Origin: Spirosoma taeanense | GTDB lineage: Bacteria; Bacteroidota; Bacteroidia; Cytophagales; Spirosomataceae | Reading direction: 5' to 3' | Assembly (NCBI RefSeq): GCF_013127955.1 | Contig: NZ_CP053435.1 | Span: 4,340,001-4,404,000, forward strand | DNA length: 64,000 bases | Part shown: positions 18,361 to 28,226 of the stretch, piece by piece | Position numbering within the stretch: position 1 is the stretch's first letter | Layout: every line of letters starts with the position of its first letter | Notes under the pieces: generated by a model | The model's database searches: none | What the model was told of the DNA's origin: nothing | Seen by the model: the letters and a program-made list of their open reading frames with translations, nothing else | Position numbers and translations under genes: made by a program

Positions 18361-19502
18361 TTTAATTTTAAGCAATGCTTATCTAAAAGTTTAAAAATCA
18401 TATCAAAGCGATGCCACCAAGTATGGTAATTAAGCGCCTTCAAATAAGCGTTATGAGCTATAGTAGACCGCTCATCATGATGTGATAAATAATAATGGAT
18501 GATGTCCACAGCATCTTCAAAATTATAATAGCACAATATTTCCTGATTGAGCACAAACCAATCTGGCAACTCAGAAGAATAAGAAGTTAACAAACAAGCC
18601 CCGCTTAATGCAAAATCAAATGTTTTGCCTTTTATATGAGAAGGCCAAAAAGAGTAGCCAACACCTTCATGACTAATTACAATTTTAGTCCTTTGGATTA
18701 ACTGCCTTTGTATTTCAAACTCAACAAAACCATTTTGCCAACCTGGTCCATACGCTACAACATTGATATTATTACGATGAAGATGTTTAACTAGCTTCCC
18801 TCGTAAACCATACTTTTGACCAAAAAACGCTACATCAACATCTTTCTTAACAGCTTTATCAGGGTAATATAGACTAGGGAGAGAGCCTTCAGGTAAATAA
18901 ACAGCAGGGCAGCCTTCTTTAAGATACCAATCGATAGAGTATTTTGCATTTGTAAAAGTAAGAGTACAACCATATGCAGCCTCTAAGGAGCCAGTTTGAT
19001 AGTCATTAACTTTGCGGTTAAAAATTTGCTTATCATCAAACTGAAAATTTATTATCGGAACTTTGTATTCATACATAATTTTTCGCAATACTTCATTTGA
19101 AATATGCCCCCTAGATCCACCAATAAAAATCAAATCATAATTATTCGAACTAGTATAATTTAAAAGAGTGTTTGCATTCACTTCCCTATCTTTATATCCA
19201 TTCTGGTCATTAAAGAATGCAGTATCAACTTTACCAAACTGGTTCAATGTAGGTTTAATATGCTTATCAAGCCAACCAGAATTATCATAAAACATTAGTA
19301 TATTCAAATCTGTTCTATATGTAAAAGTAGTGTCATATAACCTTATTTTCTCTGTTATAACTTCATCGAAAGGTCGACTCGGCTTAGAAATATAAAAATC
19401 ACGTAATGATTTATAATACTGCTGAAGTTGACGGTTTTTAAACGCAGCTTGTACGTCATGTAAAACTGGCACTTCTAAAATATAGTCTTTAAATTTTCTC
19501 AT
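18357..19502 (-). CDS. Glycosyltransferase, CgeB-like
   Basis: A 381-residue protein whose C-terminal half resembles the glycosyltransferase domain of CgeB-like proteins: VDVAFFGQKYGLRGKLVKHL, then NVVAYGPGWQNG, then KTFDFALSGACLLTSYSSEL. The N-terminal half has NILMFYDNSGWLDKHIKPTL and YDLIFIGGSRGHIS, fitting a GT-B acceptor domain. No signal peptide or membrane helix is evident. Translation is coupled on both sides by four-base overlaps. It probably acts in repeat-unit assembly, with donor and acceptor unknown. Recognition is at family level only. Confidence 0.75.
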   Translation of the reverse strand: MRKFKDYILEVPVLHDVQAAFKNRQLQQYYKSLRDFYISKPSRPFDEVITEKIRLYDTTFTYRTDLNILMFYDNSGWLDKHIKPTLNQFGKVDTAFFNDQNGYKDREVNANTLLNYTSSNNYDLIFIGGSRGHISNEVLRKIMYEYKVPIINFQFDDKQIFNRKVNDYQTGSLEAAYGCTLTFTNAKYSIDWYLKEGCPAVYLPEGSLPSLYYPDKAVKKDVDVAFFGQKYGLRGKLVKHLHRNNINVVAYGPGWQNGFVEFEIQRQLIQRTKIVISHEGVGYSFWPSHIKGKTFDFALSGACLLTSYSSELPDWFVLNQEILCYYNFEDAVDIIHYYLSHHDERSTIAHNAYLKALNYHTWWHRFDMIFKLLDKHCLKLK

Positions 19503-20614
19503 GACTTTGAAATAGCAGACCAGAGCTCAATATTTTTCATTACTACACTATTCATATCATACTTTTCGCTTACACTTGCCTTAGCTTTTAGGCCAATTGT
19601 GGCTAAATCAATTGATGATAGATTAAAAATATATCTTAAAGAGTCGATATAATCTTTTATAGTTCTGTTTACTATAAAACCGTCAATAGTATTCTTCACT
19701 AATTCAGTTGCCACAGGTATATTTGGAACAATTAAAACTTTAGCCATATTCATAGCTTCTATCCAAGCTAAAGGCATATTTTCTCTTTCTGACGCAAAAA
19801 TACATACTGAAGCACGAGCTAATAGTTCATTAACTTCACTTCGCGAACGTTCTCCAAGAAAAACCACTCTATTGATCATTGAGGCTTTTTCCACCTTTTC
19901 TATTAATTCGTAATAATGAATTCTACCTACAAAATATAAATTAATATCCGGAAACTCATGAGCAATCTCAAGAAATGAATTAAGTATTATATCACAGCCC
20001 TTTAGCTTGCTTACTGTACCAACATGTAAGAGTATTCTATTAGTGGAAAATTCTTGCCGTTTAATTACTGGATAACAGTCAAAAACAATGTTAGGTATAA
20101 CTGAATGCTTTTTTATTAATACCAACTTCCTAACGCTCTTCAATACAGAATCTGTAACACTGACTACAATATTGGCTCTATAGATGCTAAGTGCTTGTTG
20201 AAGCCACTTCATTATTAAGGTTAGTGATCTCTTACCGTAGAAATACCCATTTGTGTAAAAATTCGAATCATGAAGTCTGACTACAAAAGGAACATTTAAA
20301 AAGTGGTATGCTCCAAACCCTTCGTAATCGGGATATTCAATAACATCAATAGGTTGTACTTTATGAAGTTTTTTTAAATAATACTGCAAACGGATACAGT
20401 CAAAAAATGGCCCGATATGTTTAATTCTTGTTCTAGACAGCCTTATAACATTAAACGGATAGTTCTCCACATATGGCTTATTGTAATACATTCCTATCAC
20501 TGTAACCTTATACCCCATTATATGGAGACACTGAGCCATACCAGCCACAAAATGCCCAATACCTCCGGAAGAAGCTGGTGGGAGCTCATTACAAATAAAA
20601 ACAATATGTCTCAT
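19499..20614 (-). CDS. Glycosyltransferase family 4
   Basis: About 371 residues, GT-B fold. The acceptor loop is ELPPASSGGIGHFVAGMAQ. The donor region contains RILLHVGTVSKLKGCDIIL, INLYFVGRIHYYELI and IFASERENMPLAWIEAMNM, a typical GT4 E-x7-E element. The start is set at the ATG at 20614. A GTG at 20623 overlaps the stop of the upstream gene by four bases and may be the coupled start instead. AT-rich like its neighbours. Sugar specificity cannot be read. Confidence 0.88.
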   Translation of the reverse strand: MRHIVFICNELPPASSGGIGHFVAGMAQCLHIMGYKVTVIGMYYNKPYVENYPFNVIRLSRTRIKHIGPFFDCIRLQYYLKKLHKVQPIDVIEYPDYEGFGAYHFLNVPFVVRLHDSNFYTNGYFYGKRSLTLIMKWLQQALSIYRANIVVSVTDSVLKSVRKLVLIKKHSVIPNIVFDCYPVIKRQEFSTNRILLHVGTVSKLKGCDIILNSFLEIAHEFPDINLYFVGRIHYYELIEKVEKASMINRVVFLGERSRSEVNELLARASVCIFASERENMPLAWIEAMNMAKVLIVPNIPVATELVKNTIDGFIVNRTIKDYIDSLRYIFNLSSIDLATIGLKAKASVSEKYDMNSVVMKNIELWSAISKS

Positions 20615-20619
20615 TTCAA

Positions 20620-21909
20620 TCACACGTAGTCAAAAATACTCTCATTATTTATTAACATAACAACTACGTTTAGAACAACTAAGGCCAGTATAGGCCATTT
20701 AATTGATATGTTATATTCCTTTATTAATAAAAGCGGAGCAAAAAATGGCATACATACAATTACATATACATTGAATCCTGTATCCCCTCCTAATAATGAT
20801 AACGACATTATAATGCCAAACAAGAATAATTTTGAAGTTTCTATATTCAGTCTCATTATTTTAACATTATACACAATCATTCTTAAAAAAATATAAAGTC
20901 CTATTATAGCAGTAGGAATATATGCTAATAAAAGCACCCAATTACCTCCATAAGCTATAGTGTCAACAACAACACTATACTTATACCAAGGAAATGGAGA
21001 GACTATAGCCATTACATACTTATATAATGGGAGTAAAGGTCCTAAATAAACATTTTCCATTACACCAATTTGTTTTTCATAAAAACTACTATTATATAAC
21101 GAATTAGTATATGAATACAGTTCATATATACCTATTAAGACTGCTGGCGAAAGAATAGCAAAAATTAATTTAAGGCTAAAGGCCTCTTTATAGATCCGAT
21201 AGATGAAGTATATAGCTATAAAAATAATTAAAGCCACTTTTATAAAAAAAAGAAGTATTATTCCTGTAATTAAGCCAATAAGTTTTATTAATGACTGCTT
21301 TATCATTAAGGATTCAAAGCTAATAAAGCATAAAAACATACTAAAAAAGGTAAGATAATGCCTTGTAGGATAAGCTATTACAGTCATAAATCCTGGAGAA
21401 ATTAATATAAATAAAATCACTGCTAACAAGTTTTGCTTAGAAAGCACTTGCCATTTTAATGAAAAATAAAGTATTATTAATGCAAATTGAAGATGAAGCA
21501 ATGATTGTATTAGTTGATAATCTTGTGAACTTGGAAATTCGTAAAATATTCTTGGCACAAGAGCTGTCGGTAAAAATCCTAAATTTAAATATTTCGGACC
21601 AGCTATAAAAAAGAGCCAAGATATATAATTATATCCCCCATTATTGAATCCTTCAATTATATCATCACTAATTTCAAAATATGCCTTTCCATCACCGACT
21701 TCAGTAAACAAGAAAGAGTTATAGTTGATTGAAAGCCAATAACATAAAATTGGATATAGTATAACAAGATTTACTAGTTTATATGGAAGACACCTTATTA
21801 TGTATATACACATTAGCCAACTAGACAATAAAAAAGATAATGTGTGACTTATATCCTTCAGCAGATAAATCAATACCCAAGCAGATATACTGTATAATAA
21901 CGCGCTCAT
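20620..21909 (-). CDS. Polytopic membrane protein, probable repeat-unit polymerase (Wzy/EpsG-like)
   Basis: 429 residues, almost all hydrophobic, with about eleven or twelve predicted membrane helices separated by short loops. A larger polar loop (about residues 265-300, TNSLYNSSFYEKQIGVMENV) lies before helices of the C-terminal third. Sequence motifs of Wzy proteins are weak, so the call rests on length, topology and position between the flippase and the glycosyltransferases. In that role it would join lipid-linked repeat units into a chain on the periplasmic side. Alternative: a membrane glycosyltransferase. It overlaps the flippase gene by four bases. Very AT-rich. Confidence 0.7.
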   Translation of the reverse strand: MSALLYSISAWVLIYLLKDISHTLSFLLSSWLMCIYIIRCLPYKLVNLVILYPILCYWLSINYNSFLFTEVGDGKAYFEISDDIIEGFNNGGYNYISWLFFIAGPKYLNLGFLPTALVPRIFYEFPSSQDYQLIQSLLHLQFALIILYFSLKWQVLSKQNLLAVILFILISPGFMTVIAYPTRHYLTFFSMFLCFISFESLMIKQSLIKLIGLITGIILLFFIKVALIIFIAIYFIYRIYKEAFSLKLIFAILSPAVLIGIYELYSYTNSLYNSSFYEKQIGVMENVYLGPLLPLYKYVMAIVSPFPWYKYSVVVDTIAYGGNWVLLLAYIPTAIIGLYIFLRMIVYNVKIMRLNIETSKLFLFGIIMSLSLLGGDTGFNVYVIVCMPFFAPLLLIKEYNISIKWPILALVVLNVVVMLINNESIFDYV

Positions 21910-23219
21910 AATCTATTCTTCTTATTTAAAATTATCAGCCAAATAAAATATATAGAGTTAGCCACTAAACTGCTTCCTATTACACCAGATATTGAACTCC
22001 TCTTTACAAAAATCATTAATAGTATTATCTCAATTACAGATGATACTATTTTAGGCTGAATGAGTTTTTTAGGCTGAATATCAATCATTTGTTTCATTGA
22101 AATTATTTGACCAGCTGAAAATAAACACCCAGCAAGCATCATCCAAGGTAAATAATAAGCATATTGAGCATATTTAATACTTGAAGCTAATATTATTACT
22201 TCTTTAGAATATAAATACGTTATGAATAGAATACCTATGATTAATAATATAAACCAAAATACTATAGAATCGTATAAACGGTGGGCAGCTTCATAGGATT
22301 TAGACGCTTGTTTAAATAAAATTGGAGCAGATAATTGCATAATTAGTCCACTGCCTAAACTTATCGTTTGAAAACCAAACTGATTAATTACTGCATATAC
22401 TCCAACCTCGGCCCCTGAATAAAAGTAGTTTAAAATATATCTTTCAGAAAATGTTTGTCCCCATGTGAATATGCCCCAAATTGCAAAAGGGCTCGAATAA
22501 ACAAATATTGACTTTTTGTAATCAACTTTTTTTTCATTAATTAAATGAGAGGAATTCCTATATTTAGAAAAAACATTTTTATAATTATACAAATTGAATA
22601 ATAGTAATATTAATGCTGTCATTATAAAACAACTCAACGCATAGTAGATATTATCATTTAGAGCCCATATAATAATAAACGAAAATAAATATTTGAACTT
22701 GTCGAATACTTCAATTACAGCTGCGAGTATTCGTTTACGCTCAGCATTATATAATCCTGCATATATGCTGCTATTTAATCCATCTAAAATTAATAATATC
22801 GCAATAAATGTTACGATAGATATATATGCAACATTTACAAATAGGTACATAATGCTAATAAGACATAAAGAAATTAACACTACAACAGTTATTGCCTGAA
22901 ATGTCAATTTCTTTATTGCACTTTCATAGAAATTAAACTGCCCATTTTCAATAGCTATTGAAAGATAACGGGATATTCCTTGACCTAAGGGACCATATAT
23001 TAATAAAACTCCTAAAGTAGAAGCGCTTAATGCAACAGATAACTCTCCATAACTTTTTAAGCTCATTACTGTTGTTAGCATTTTGACCCCAATGAACTGT
23101 CCTACAATAGCAATTATTTTTCCTATAAAGATTATTGTAGGCTCTGCTCCAAATGCCTTTATATATTTAAATGACGACATTGAACATATAGAGTTTATCA
23201 TTATACTAACTACTTTCAT
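21906..23219 (-). CDS. Oligosaccharide flippase (Wzx-like, MOP superfamily)
   Basis: 437 residues with about twelve hydrophobic helices, the size and topology of Wzx/RfbX flippases, which move undecaprenyl-linked repeat units across the inner membrane. Features include IAIVGQFIGVKMLTTVMSL near the start, the loop GPLGQGISRYLS, and INQFGFQTISLGSGLIMQLSAPILF in the middle, which fits family members. It overlaps both the kinase gene and the polymerase gene by four bases (ATGA). AT-rich. Substrate specificity is not readable. Confidence 0.85.
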   Translation of the reverse strand: MKVVSIMINSICSMSSFKYIKAFGAEPTIIFIGKIIAIVGQFIGVKMLTTVMSLKSYGELSVALSASTLGVLLIYGPLGQGISRYLSIAIENGQFNFYESAIKKLTFQAITVVVLISLCLISIMYLFVNVAYISIVTFIAILLILDGLNSSIYAGLYNAERKRILAAVIEVFDKFKYLFSFIIIWALNDNIYYALSCFIMTALILLLFNLYNYKNVFSKYRNSSHLINEKKVDYKKSIFVYSSPFAIWGIFTWGQTFSERYILNYFYSGAEVGVYAVINQFGFQTISLGSGLIMQLSAPILFKQASKSYEAAHRLYDSIVFWFILLIIGILFITYLYSKEVIILASSIKYAQYAYYLPWMMLAGCLFSAGQIISMKQMIDIQPKKLIQPKIVSSVIEIILLMIFVKRSSISGVIGSSLVANSIYFIWLIILNKKNRL

Positions 23220-25591
23220 CTATTGAACCAACTGCGGCCACCGAACCCTTTTAATATTACCTTTTTTTTAATTTTATCTATATCATTATGATAGCCAGCC
23301 TTATTAGAATAACCGTATTCAGAGTCATATCCATAACCATAATTGTATTCGTACTCTTTCTTAGTTACAATTCCATTGATTAAGATGCTCATATTTTTGA
23401 AGCGTTTCTCCTGATAGAGTGTTTCAATGTTTTTTAGATACGCTTTGTTAGTGTATAGGTGACGAAGTATATATAATGTGATGTTAGCATGGGGCGCAAT
23501 GCTAAACGCGTCGCTGACTAGACCAATCGGGGGTGTATCTGCAATGATTACGTCGAACCCTTCGCGTAAAGCAGCAAATAGTTCGGCCATGCGCTTGCTG
23601 CTAAGTAGTTCAGATGGATTAGGGGGTAGAGGACCGCATGGAATGAAGTATAAATCGGGATAATTTTCAACTGGCTCAATGATTTCACTTATCGTACTCT
23701 GCCCAATTAGAAAATTAGATATACCCATTTTCGGGTCAATTCCAAGATACTTATGAAGTTTAGGCTTTCTAAGATCGAGTTCAAGTAGCACAACTCGGCG
23801 ACCCGTTATAGCCATACTAGCACCTAGGTTGAGAGAAATAAATGATTTACCTTCACCGCTGACACTTGATGTTACAAGGATTGTCTGCGGTCCTTCCTCA
23901 TCGGGCGTCATGAAATGAATATTAGCTCGTAATGCCCGAATCTGCTCAGATAATAGAGACCGGCTTGACGGACTTACTTCTAATGGTGTTGTAATATTGG
24001 CCTCAATAACTTCGCCAATAATAGGGACGTTAGTTACATCTTCAATCTCTGACTTACGCGTCACTTTGTCGTTTAAGAAGTCTAACAACCATAGTACAGT
24101 TACAGGTATCAGGATACCAAGCACCAACGCAAACAAATAATAGGTACCTTTCCTAGGTTTGATTGGGTTAACATCGCCTTTTGGAGCATCTACGATACGT
24201 AAATCTGATACAGCAGCGGCCAGCGATAAGGCTGTTTCTTCACGTTTCTGTAAGAGATAGGTATATAGTTCGCCTTTAATACCCTGCTGTCGCGATATAT
24301 CAAGTAATACTCGCTCTTTCAACGGAATAGTTTGGATAACTGCCTCTACCTTTTTATTGGAGGCCGTTACTTTGTTGCGGGTATTCTGCAGAATCTTGCG
24401 CAGCGACTGGGTGTTGTCCGCAATATTAGTTTTGGTCAGCCGGATTTGGTTATCGATCACCTGAACAGCCGTGCTCCCCTCAGGCGACGACTTGATCAAC
24501 TTTTCACGCTGCATTTCCAACTCAAACAAATTAGATAGCAGGCCCGTCAGCACCGGGTTTTCCAGCCCGAGCGTAGCGGGAGCAAGGCTATTTTTACCTG
24601 ATTTACTACTGATATATTCTTCAATCTCATCCAGAGCGCCTAACTGGATGTTGACCTGGTTTAATTGCGTATCATTTTCATGTACTTTCTCCAGGAATAC
24701 CGTTGATTCAGCGCTTAGATCAACTATACCCGAGCGGGTTTTATAATTCTGAATGTCTTTTTCAACATCGGTCAGTTCACGCGAAATAATACTCAGACGA
24801 CCATTAATGAATCGGAGTGTATTCGACGCCGTGCGGTTCTTGTACTGCAGAGATGACAAATCGTACCAGTGAATCAGACGGTTTATAAATGCTACTCCGC
24901 GTTCAACGGATGTATCCTCCAGATTTATTCGTAGAACATATGACGACCGGCTTGCCTGATTAACCCTGAGTCGGCTGATATACGATTTTACAACTTCTTC
25001 TTTTGAATTAGTAGTCAACAAAATTTGCCGGAAAGGCCGGATAGCAGCATTGTTCCTACGGATCAGTATACGACCAAAAATGGTATTAACAGGCCGGTTA
25101 AATGGATACGTAACGCCATTAATCACCAAACCGTTATCACTAAACGTAGCCTCAACAGTCTTGCCATTTTGCTGTTTGTTAGGCTCAATGACGGTCACTG
25201 TTACCGGCGATTGCTTGTAAATATCCCGCTCATGCAAACCGTCTTTTACAGAATAGTTGACATCGAGATTCAAATCGTTTACAACCTTCTCCGCCAGCGT
25301 GTACGATTTCAAAATTTCAATCTCATCTTCAATGTTTTTAGACGAAGAAAAAATATCCAGTTCACGTAGAATATCCTCCTTGGGTGACGAACTACTGCTA
25401 TTCTCCATGTTAACCAGCAAACTGGATTGTATGCTGTACATGGGTTTAATGGTTGTTAACAGAAGATACGTTACAAGACCGCTAACAACCACAGCGATTA
25501 CAAACCAGTACCAGTTTTTAAGGTACTTGGTAAGCATAAACTTGACGTATTCCTGCCCGAATTGTTCATTCACCTGATTGTTCGTCTTCAT
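23216..25591 (-). CDS. Polysaccharide co-polymerase with tyrosine autokinase domain (Wzc-like)
   Basis: 791 residues. The N-terminal Wzz domain begins with a membrane helix (about residues 28-50). A long periplasmic coiled-coil region follows to about residue 480, then a second membrane helix (YYLFALVLGILIPVTVLWLL). The cytosolic bacterial tyrosine kinase domain has Walker A SVSGEGKS near residue 578, Walker A' LLELDLRKPK and Walker B VIIADTPPIG. The C-terminus carries a tyrosine cluster (YEYNYGYGYDSEYGYS), the usual autophosphorylation tail. By family it sets chain length and gates export by cycles of phosphorylation together with the Wza-like protein encoded just upstream. No separate phosphatase gene is seen in the operon. 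Confidence 0.95.
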   Translation of the reverse strand: MKTNNQVNEQFGQEYVKFMLTKYLKNWYWFVIAVVVSGLVTYLLLTTIKPMYSIQSSLLVNMENSSSSSPKEDILRELDIFSSSKNIEDEIEILKSYTLAEKVVNDLNLDVNYSVKDGLHERDIYKQSPVTVTVIEPNKQQNGKTVEATFSDNGLVINGVTYPFNRPVNTIFGRILIRRNNAAIRPFRQILLTTNSKEEVVKSYISRLRVNQASRSSYVLRINLEDTSVERGVAFINRLIHWYDLSSLQYKNRTASNTLRFINGRLSIISRELTDVEKDIQNYKTRSGIVDLSAESTVFLEKVHENDTQLNQVNIQLGALDEIEEYISSKSGKNSLAPATLGLENPVLTGLLSNLFELEMQREKLIKSSPEGSTAVQVIDNQIRLTKTNIADNTQSLRKILQNTRNKVTASNKKVEAVIQTIPLKERVLLDISRQQGIKGELYTYLLQKREETALSLAAAVSDLRIVDAPKGDVNPIKPRKGTYYLFALVLGILIPVTVLWLLDFLNDKVTRKSEIEDVTNVPIIGEVIEANITTPLEVSPSSRSLLSEQIRALRANIHFMTPDEEGPQTILVTSSVSGEGKSFISLNLGASMAITGRRVVLLELDLRKPKLHKYLGIDPKMGISNFLIGQSTISEIIEPVENYPDLYFIPCGPLPPNPSELLSSKRMAELFAALREGFDVIIADTPPIGLVSDAFSIAPHANITLYILRHLYTNKAYLKNIETLYQEKRFKNMSILINGIVTKKEYEYNYGYGYDSEYGYSNKAGYHNDIDKIKKKVILKGFGGRSWFNR

Positions 25592-25652
25592 TAGTTTTAG
25601 CCTGGTGAGGTATTTTAAGAGCGTAAAGCTTAAGGTTTAGAATAGAGGCTTG

Positions 25653-26465
25653 TTAACGACGCAGCACTAAAACACCAATAGTTACTAATAGCGATGCACC
25701 TGAGAAAATAGTTGGCAGGAATGGGAATACTCGGCCTGCCTGTGCTTTTTTAGAGTTTTTAGGCTCTACATATACCATATCGTTTGGCTGCAGGTAATAA
25801 TAGGGTGAACGAAAAACGGAGCGGTCTTTTAAATCTACCCGGCCAAACTCACGTTTGCCATTCTGTTGCCGTACTACCAATACATTTTCCCGTTTACCAA
25901 ATATGGTTAGATCTCCCGACAGGCTAATTGCTTCCGGAAGTGTTACTTTCTCCCGGCTTACGTTCAGTACTCCCGGCCGACCGACTTCACCCAGCACTGT
26001 AACCTGAAAATTCACGACCCGTACGGTTACAAACGGATTATTCACCTGCTTGCTTAATCGGTTTATTAATGTATCGGCAGCCTCCTGCGTAGTAAGGTTC
26101 AATAGTTTGACCCGACCAACGATGGGAAAGTTGATGAATCCTTTTGCGTCTACTAAATATCCGGCAGGCTGTCGGGTGTCTGGGTTAAAAGAGCTATTTA
26201 GCGGAACAGTCACTATTCGCGGATTGTATAATGCATCAGCTTCTTCGTTCATAGTTGTCACCTGAATGTTCAACTCTGTACCCGGCTGAATCCGGAACAC
26301 CGGAATACTGTCAGCCGCCAGCACACTATCAGCTTCTGTTGACTGAAAGTAAGAGATAGCGTCTTTTTTGCCTTTATCGCGCTGCGCCGAACACATACTA
26401 CTGTAAAGCAAACCAAGCGTAAGCAGGGCAATAACCCCGTACCGATTTTTGTAAAAACTCTTCAT
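25653..26465 (-). CDS. Polysaccharide biosynthesis/export protein (Wza-like)
   Basis: About 270 residues. A signal peptide (FYKNRYGVIALLTLGLLYSS) is followed by a cysteine that could be lipidated, although the -1 Met is unusual for a lipobox. The polysaccharide export domain starts at FRIQPGTELNIQV. An SLBB-type domain follows (VTVLGEVGRPGVLNVSREKVTLPEAISL). A C-terminal hydrophobic helix ends in LVLRR. It would form the periplasmic/outer-membrane channel for the chain. The start is the ATG at 26465; the TTG at 26471 would add only two residues. It lies 61 bases before the Wzc-like kinase, its usual partner. Confidence 0.9.
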   Translation of the reverse strand: MKSFYKNRYGVIALLTLGLLYSSMCSAQRDKGKKDAISYFQSTEADSVLAADSIPVFRIQPGTELNIQVTTMNEEADALYNPRIVTVPLNSSFNPDTRQPAGYLVDAKGFINFPIVGRVKLLNLTTQEAADTLINRLSKQVNNPFVTVRVVNFQVTVLGEVGRPGVLNVSREKVTLPEAISLSGDLTIFGKRENVLVVRQQNGKREFGRVDLKDRSVFRSPYYYLQPNDMVYVEPKNSKKAQAGRVFPFLPTIFSGASLLVTIGVLVLRR

Positions 26466-26474
26466 TGACAATAA

Positions 26475-27755
26475 TTAAATACGTAGGGTGGCCACAGATC
26501 GGTCGAGCTGGGCTTTCAGATCATACACAACGCTGCGATCGCTCCGGGTCAGCGCCGGCATGGTCAGCTCCTGAAATTCTTTATGGGCTACCGCCAGGAT
26601 AATACCGTCATACGCATTCGGTTCCGGTTCTTCGATCAGCCGGATACCAAACTCGTGATGAACTTCCTGCGGTACGGCCCAGGGGTCATATACCTGAACC
26701 TCAATACCGAACCCCCGCAGCTCGTGATAAATATCAGCGACTTTGGAGTTGCGGATATCGGGGCAGTTCTCTTTGAACGTAATGCCCAGCAGCAGGACCT
26801 TGCTGCCAGCCAGGTGGATGCCGTGCTGGCTCATTTTCTTGACCAGCTTATTGGCCACGTGCAGCGGCATATCGTCGTTCACCCGACGACCGGACAGGAT
26901 CACCTGCGGGTGGTAGCCGAGGCTCTGGGCTTTGTGCGCCAGATAATAGGGGTCCACACTGATGCAGTGCCCACCGACCAGACCTGGTTTGAAGTTCAGA
27001 AAATTCCATTTGGTCCCGGCTGCTTCGAGCACATCCATGGTGTCGATACCCATCCGGTCGAAGATCAGCGCCAGCTCGTTGACGAACGAGATATTGACGT
27101 CGCGCTGGGCGTTCTCGATGGCTTTGGCCGCTTCGGCTACCTTGATCGACGGCGCTTTATACGTACCGGCTTCAATGACCGAGCCGTAGAGCCGGTTAAC
27201 GAAATCGGCCACCTGGGGCGTGGAGCCCGACGTAATCTTCAGGATTCGGGTCAGCGTCCGCTCCTTGTCGCCGGGATTGATCCGCTCGGGCGAGTACCCG
27301 CAGAAGAAATCAACATTATACCGCAGGCCACTGTACTTTTCCAGCACGGGAACGCACTCCTCTTCCGTACAGCCCGGATAAACGGTCGACTCATATACGA
27401 CAACATCACCCGGCTTCAGGCATTTGCCAACGGTTCTGGAGGCACTGAGCAGATACGACAGATCAGGTTTCTTGTAATGGTCAATGGGGGTAGGAACCGT
27501 TACGATAAACACCGTACAGGTTTTCAGTTCGGCGGGGTCGGTCGTGAAGCGAATATGCCTGCTGGCCCGAAAGGCATCGACATCCGTTTCGCGGGTCCGG
27601 TCGAAGCACTTCTGAAGTTCATCAACCCGACTCTGGTCAACATCGAACCCAACGGTTTCGTATTGTTTCCCAAATTCAAGGGCTAGCGGCAAGCCTACAT
27701 AGCCCAATCCAATAATCCCGACGGTTACGTCGGTGGCAGCGAGTAAAGATTGCAT
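26475..27755 (-). CDS. Nucleotide-sugar dehydrogenase (UDP-ManNAc/UDP-GlcNAc 6-dehydrogenase type)
   Basis: 426 residues, cytosolic. It oxidises C6 of a UDP-HexNAc (or UDP-glucose) to the uronic acid in two NAD-dependent steps. The Rossmann motif [16 protein letters not shown] is at residues 14-29, and [15 protein letters not shown] marks the WecC/WbpA subgroup. The catalytic Cys is residue 264 in [15 protein letters not shown], and the C-terminal domain begins [16 protein letters not shown]. With wecB in the same operon, UDP-ManNAcA is a plausible product, but UDP-GlcNAcA or UDP-GalNAcA cannot be excluded. It is the first gene of the operon and follows a 470-base AT-rich leader. Confidence 0.9.
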   Translation of the reverse strand: MQSLLAATDVTVGIIGLGYVGLPLALEFGKQYETVGFDVDQSRVDELQKCFDRTRETDVDAFRASRHIRFTTDPAELKTCTVFIVTVPTPIDHYKKPDLSYLLSASRTVGKCLKPGDVVVYESTVYPGCTEEECVPVLEKYSGLRYNVDFFCGYSPERINPGDKERTLTRILKITSGSTPQVADFVNRLYGSVIEAGTYKAPSIKVAEAAKAIENAQRDVNISFVNELALIFDRMGIDTMDVLEAAGTKWNFLNFKPGLVGGHCISVDPYYLAHKAQSLGYHPQVILSGRRVNDDMPLHVANKLVKKMSQHGIHLAGSKVLLLGITFKENCPDIRNSKVADIYHELRGFGIEVQVYDPWAVPQEVHHEFGIRLIEEPEPNAYDGIILAVAHKEFQELTMPALTRSDRSVVYDLKAQLDRSVATLRI

Positions 27756-28226
27756 TTTACTAATTCTATTACTTAAGTGTGGATAGTCTCTAAAACGTAT
27801 AGTTACGTACGTTTTAGATGGCCAGTAAATTATCTTTAGTAACTACAAGAATTGCCCCGCCCAAAAGGTAATACATATGTTAAACCATTAACCATACAGG
27901 TGTAACAAGCCTGGTAATTAGTAACTTATTGTACTTCTAAAACCAAGTTTTTTGCACTTGCAGGCTAACAATTTGAAACTGAGCAATTAATAGAAACGTT
28001 CTAAAGATTAACGCATTAGCCAGTTACAAATCTAAAATTTATTCTCTGAAAAATTTACTGTATAGCCCTAAAAAATTGAAGAAAATAAATTTTTCGGCTT
28101 ATAGAACCAGATCTGTTTTCAGTATTGCCGGGCTATATTTTCAGTATATAAGGTTGCCGATCAGGCCTAAATTGTCACGCCGGTAAGGCTAACGCACCTA
28201 TACATTTATTTCGGTTGCGGATGATC
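27756..28226. other. AT-rich non-coding region upstream of the polysaccharide operon
   Basis: No open frame of note on either strand. The 62 bases nearest the operon hold the inverted repeat listed at 27790-27817. The rest is AT-rich and must carry the promoter of the 22-kb operon and the 3' end of tgt. I found no exact TAnnTTTG element on the minus strand and no obvious terminator for tgt. Confidence 0.5.
27790..27817. promoter_or_regulatory. 10-bp inverted repeat ahead of the polysaccharide operon
   Basis: Perfect arms CTAAAACGTA (27790-27799) and TACGTTTTAG (27808-27817) with an 8-base spacer, 35-62 bases upstream of the first operon gene. The spacing suits an operator or an mRNA-leader hairpin. 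No regulator gene lies adjacent. Confidence 0.45.
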
